64,000 nucleotides of DNA. Origin: Thermoleophilia bacterium SCSIO 60948. GTDB lineage: Bacteria; Actinomycetota; Thermoleophilia; Solirubrobacterales; 70-9. Made by a program: the position numbers and the translations under genes. The DNA is taken from the NCBI GenBank assembly GCA_021496505.1, contig CP053031.1:2534001-2598000 (forward strand), given 5' to 3'. Below are positions 61,048-64,000 of the stretch, piece after piece. Each line of letters opens with the position of its first letter. Position 1 is the first letter of the stretch. Under the pieces are notes generated by a model, which worked only from the letters and a program-made list of their open reading frames with translations, did no database searches and had not been told where the DNA came from.

Positions 61048-62511
61048 TCAGCGTGGGGCGTGGACGCCGACCGCGCGCCTCGAGGCGAGGTCTGACGTGA
61101 TCCGGTCGGCGATCTCCAGCGCCTGCTCGCGGATCTCCGGGACCGCCGTGGTTTCCCAGAGCCTGCCCTTTCGCATCGGACCGATCGCGTAGATCCGCTC
61201 GAGCGGCCGCGCGTCGTCGGCGATCAGCGCGCCTCGCGAGTCGTGGTCGAGCCCGAGTCGAAGCGGCCCGGGCGTAGCGATCCCGCGGTCGAACAGCGAA
61301 TCGATGACCGGCTCGCCGACCGACCCGAGGACGAGCGCCGGCCCGGTGCAGTTGACGACCCGGTCGACGGTGATCGTGCGCTCTTCGCCGTCGGCGACCA
61401 GATCGACCTCGAGCCCGCCGGCGGCGGGCCGAATCGCCTCGACCGCCGAGCGCTCGAGGCGCAGACGGCCGGCTTCGAGCAGTTCGTCGAGAGCCGCTCC
61501 GACCTCGGGCGCCATGCGGTGGCGATGGACGTCCCAGACTCGCGACAGGCCGTCGACGAAGCGGCGCTGGTCCTCGCTGGAGAATCGCCGCCAGATCTGG
61601 TTCGTGAGCGGTCGCAACGAGTCGACGACGGTCCGCCAGTCGCCGCCGTCGGCGACCGTCCGCTCCGCGTCGGCGTTGATCTCGTCGACGACGCGCTCTA
61701 GCTCGGGGTCATCGGCGAGCCTGCCGAGTCCCCCGTCGCGCTTTTCGACCCCGCGCCGGTGGACGCGCGGCAGCAGGCCGCTCCGCGACACCGCGAGGAG
61801 CTGGGGCGCGGGCTCGACCGTGCTCAGGGTCAGCGCCAGATCGACCATCGTCAGGCCGGTGCCCAGCAACAGCACGGTTCGATCGCCGGCGGCTCGGCCC
61901 GGCAGGTCGGGCGACCAGGCGTCGTGCTCGTAGCGCTCGTCCTCGGCGAGCTCGCCGGAGGCCCCGGGGAGCCCCGGTGGCGCGAGGTTGCCGAGCGCGA
62001 GGACGACGCGATCGGCGCTCGTGCGGTGCTCCCCGATCGTCAGCTCGACGCGACCGTAGGGGTCGGAGCGATCGAGGTCGATCGCGCCGACCCGCCCGAC
62101 CACGTGCTCGAGCCGCGCGCCGGGCCCGGCGCGGACCACCGACTCGGCCAGCAGGTCGGTCAGGTACTGCCCGAAGAGCCGCCGCGGCGCGAAGTCGGTG
62201 GGCCCGATGGCGGCGCCGCGCGAGTTCGCCCAGCGCACGAAGTGGCCGGGATCGCGGGGCAGCGCGCCCATGTCGGCCGCGGGGACGTTCAGCCGGTGGC
62301 GATCGTCGCCGGTCGAGTAGGCGAGGCCCGGACCGAGCACGCCTCGCGGCTCGACGACGCTGACCAGCAGCCGTCCGGCGCGGTGTCGGCGCAACAGCTG
62401 GGCGGCGACGAGCGTTCCGCTCGCGCCCCCGCCGACGATCACGACGTGGCGTTCGTCCGCGTCCCTCTCGGGTGCGCCGCCGTTCGAGCTCGTGTTGCTC
62501 TGCCCCGTCAT
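61048..62511 (-). CDS. FAD/NAD(P)-binding protein coupled to an MCE gene
   Basis: The 487-residue protein starts at an ATG that overlaps the MCE gene stop by 4 nt (ATGA). The N-terminal FAD motif is VVIVGGGASGTLVAAQLL (about 22-39). A second Rossmann motif near 208-220 (VLLLGTGLTMVDLAL) binds NAD(P)H. LNVPAADMGALP and RFGQYLTDLL-type segments are typical of the family including lysine or ornithine N-hydroxylase-like flavoproteins (NAD_binding_9). The substrate is unknown. The coupling to a lipid-transport gene is unusual and hints at a lipid or lipid-linked substrate, which is inference. Confidence 0.88.
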   Translation of the reverse strand: MTGQSNTSSNGGAPERDADERHVVIVGGGASGTLVAAQLLRRHRAGRLLVSVVEPRGVLGPGLAYSTGDDRHRLNVPAADMGALPRDPGHFVRWANSRGAAIGPTDFAPRRLFGQYLTDLLAESVVRAGPGARLEHVVGRVGAIDLDRSDPYGRVELTIGEHRTSADRVVLALGNLAPPGLPGASGELAEDERYEHDAWSPDLPGRAAGDRTVLLLGTGLTMVDLALTLSTVEPAPQLLAVSRSGLLPRVHRRGVEKRDGGLGRLADDPELERVVDEINADAERTVADGGDWRTVVDSLRPLTNQIWRRFSSEDQRRFVDGLSRVWDVHRHRMAPEVGAALDELLEAGRLRLERSAVEAIRPAAGGLEVDLVADGEERTITVDRVVNCTGPALVLGSVGEPVIDSLFDRGIATPGPLRLGLDHDSRGALIADDARPLERIYAIGPMRKGRLWETTAVPEIREQALEIADRITSDLASRRAVGVHAPR

Positions 62512-63845
62512 CGGTCCTCCTCGTTCGGGTCCGCCTCGGATCCATAGGGGTCGAACGGCTCGAGGCGGGGGTAGCCGGAGTATGGCTGCGGCGACTCGGC
62601 ATCGCGCGGACCCGTGTAGGCGTTCGTGTCGTAGCGCCCCCCCGGCGCGCCCGTCGCCGTGTTCGGATCGAAGCCGACGAAGAAGCGGGCGAAGTAGCCC
62701 TTGTCGTCACGGTGCGAGCCGAGGTCGCCCGTGTTCGAGAACCAGGCCGCGAACGCGTGCCGGCGGTCCGACAGGTAGCGGCCGATCGGCTGCCCGTTTC
62801 GCATCGCATCGGCGAGCGGGTCGCCCGCGCCGCCGGCGAGCCCCAGGGTCCCGGCCGCCGCGGCGAGGAACGGGACGCCGTCGCGCTCGAGAGCCGGCGC
62901 CGCGGCGAGGACGCGCTCGGCGTCGGCGCTCACCGCCGGCAACTCGGCAAGTGCGGCACGCAGGTCAGGCGCGGCGGCCGTCAGGTCGGCGGCGAGCGGC
63001 CGCGCCTCGATGAGCAGCGGGCGGACCTCGGCGAGCGTCGCGCGAGCGCTCACGAGCAGCGGCTGCAGCTCACGCAGGCCGGCATCGAGGTCGGTGGCTC
63101 GCGAAGCGGCCGCGCTGAGCGCGCGCTCGCCGTCGGCGACGATCGCGGTGATGTCATCACGGCGTTCGGCGAGCTCGCCGACCACGCCACGAGCATCCGT
63201 CACTGCGGAGGCGATCACGTCCTCCTGGCCGGCGAGCGCGAGTTCGAGCCGGCGCAACTCTGCCGTCGCGCGGTCGAGCTCGGCGAGCGTGGCGCTGGCT
63301 CCCGCCGATGCATCGCCGCCGCCGATCCCGCGGCTGAGCTCGGCCAGGGTCGCGTTCAGGTCGGCGCGGGCCGGGGCGTCCAACACGTCGAGCGCCTGGT
63401 CGACCTCGAGCGCCTCGGCGCGAACGGCTGCGGGAGGGATCTCGCCGCCCGAGCTGATCTCACCGCCGGCGCCGGCGCCGGCGTCCCGGCGGCCGTTCGG
63501 ATCGAGCTCCACGTACGGCTCGCCGAACAACGTCTTCTGCGCGACCGAGATAGTCGTCGCGCCGGGCAGCGGGGCGTACTCGTCGGCGAGCTCGAGGCGG
63601 AGCCGCGCACCGTCGCCGGTCCGCTCGACGCTGTCGACGTCGCCGACGACGACGCCCCGCACGATGACCTGCGACCCGGGAGCGAGACCGAGAGTGTCGT
63701 CGAGCGTCACGGTCACGCTGTAGGGCTCGGAGAACCGGATGCTGGGGCCGCCGAAGCGATCCATGAAGAAGACGAACAGCGCCGCGCCGGCGAGCATGAA
63801 GATCAGCAGGGCCGCCGCGCCGAGGCGTGGAATCCGGAGGTTCAC
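62508..63845 (-). CDS. MCE-family protein of a second group
   Basis: The 445-residue protein starts at a GTG at 63845, overlapping the previous gene as GTGA. The anchor is at about residues 8-28, then the MCE domain (about 38-118, with VIVRGVVVGDVDSV and TLFGEPYVELDPN). The helical region (about 145-335) is rich in alanine and leucine heptads. The C-terminal segment (AWFSNTGDLGSH, KGYFARFFVGFDPNT) recalls the GHYFR-type ends of MCE proteins in the first array. It lacks cysteines in its tail. It is coupled to the flavoprotein gene downstream. Confidence 0.92.
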   Translation of the reverse strand: MNLRIPRLGAAALLIFMLAGAALFVFFMDRFGGPSIRFSEPYSVTVTLDDTLGLAPGSQVIVRGVVVGDVDSVERTGDGARLRLELADEYAPLPGATTISVAQKTLFGEPYVELDPNGRRDAGAGAGGEISSGGEIPPAAVRAEALEVDQALDVLDAPARADLNATLAELSRGIGGGDASAGASATLAELDRATAELRRLELALAGQEDVIASAVTDARGVVGELAERRDDITAIVADGERALSAAASRATDLDAGLRELQPLLVSARATLAEVRPLLIEARPLAADLTAAAPDLRAALAELPAVSADAERVLAAAPALERDGVPFLAAAAGTLGLAGGAGDPLADAMRNGQPIGRYLSDRRHAFAAWFSNTGDLGSHRDDKGYFARFFVGFDPNTATGAPGGRYDTNAYTGPRDAESPQPYSGYPRLEPFDPYGSEADPNEEDR

Positions 63846-64000
63846 GGCCGGTCTCCGAGCGGTTCGACCGCCGACCCCGGGAGGCTGGGCACGAGGTAGC
63901 GCGCGAGGCAGGCGGTGTCGTTCTGCTCGAGACAGACACGGGTCAGGGCCCGCGCCGCGTCGGCACGGGCCGCCTCGGCACTCGCATCCGAGCCGTCGTC
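63842..64000 (-). CDS. C-terminal fragment, probably another MCE protein
   Basis: Only the last 52 residues are in the window; the rest lies past the right edge. They are alanine- and arginine-rich, then have two cysteines (RVCLEQ and TACLARYL) and end PLGDRP. The stop overlaps the start of the next MCE gene by 4 nt, as in the first array, so an upstream MCE gene is the most likely identity. The sequence alone does not prove it. Confidence 0.55.
   Translation of the reverse strand, partial: DDGSDASAEAARADAARALTRVCLEQNDTACLARYLVPSLPGSAVEPLGDRP

Overview
The window is very GC-rich bacterial DNA with dense gene packing, frequent GTG/TTG starts and many 1-4 nt gene overlaps. The gene set (six tandem MCE genes plus a second MCE group, LytR-CpsA-Psr protein, FtsB beside enolase, PucR regulator, ROK kinase, dimeric-type glycyl-tRNA synthetase, Mfd) points to a high-GC actinobacterium. 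The secreted proteins with C-x9-C-P modules and the overall style suggest a deep lineage such as Thermoleophilia/Solirubrobacterales; that placement is an inference. There is no rRNA, CRISPR array, transposase or clear prophage.

Layout. 0-8.1 kb: surface-glycan-like genes (two glycosyltransferase-like proteins, a sulfotransferase, two very large polytopic membrane proteins of GT-C type). 8.2-25.5 kb: mostly minus-strand housekeeping genes (ftsB, eno, mazG, a secreted PPIase, mfd, an enoyl-CoA hydratase, pth, rplY, then prs-glmU), interrupted by plus-strand accessory genes (DUF6159-like membrane protein, FAD-Rieske oxidoreductase, GST). 25.6-29.3 kb: tRNA-Gln, an HNH endonuclease with duplicated N-terminal modules, a beta-hydroxyacid dehydrogenase, a PucR regulator. 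29.0-38.1 kb: minus-strand block of small membrane protein, DedA-PAP2 fusion, ispE, rsmA, ABC exporter, tatD, membrane protein, metG, lipoprotein. 38.2-48.0 kb: a secreted protein and six translationally coupled MCE genes. 48.2-57.4 kb: rsmI, ROK kinase, LCP protein, FmdB zinc ribbon, secreted protein, glyS, O-antigen-ligase-like protein, secreted triple-repeat protein. 57.6-64 kb: an R2-like oxidase fused to an SCP2 lipid-binding domain, an Rrf2 regulator divergent from a persulfide-dioxygenase/rhodanese protein, a flavoprotein, and a second MCE group running off the right edge.

The blocks rsmI, metG-tatD-rsmA-ispE, glmU-prs-rplY-pth and mfd-mazG-eno-ftsB correspond to a neighbourhood also found in Mycobacterium tuberculosis (roughly Rv1003-Rv1024). 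Here an MCE array sits between rsmI and metG, and an ABC exporter lies between tatD and rsmA, where mycobacteria carry rpfB.

Most worth following up: (1) MCE arrays with no visible YrbE/MlaE permease or MCE-type ATPase nearby; (2) the R2lox-SCP2 fusion with the Val/Tyr crosslink pair in place, behind a TetR-like operator; (3) the MCE gene overlapping a flavoprotein gene; (4) the tRNA-adjacent HNH protein with two 48-residue N-terminal repeats.
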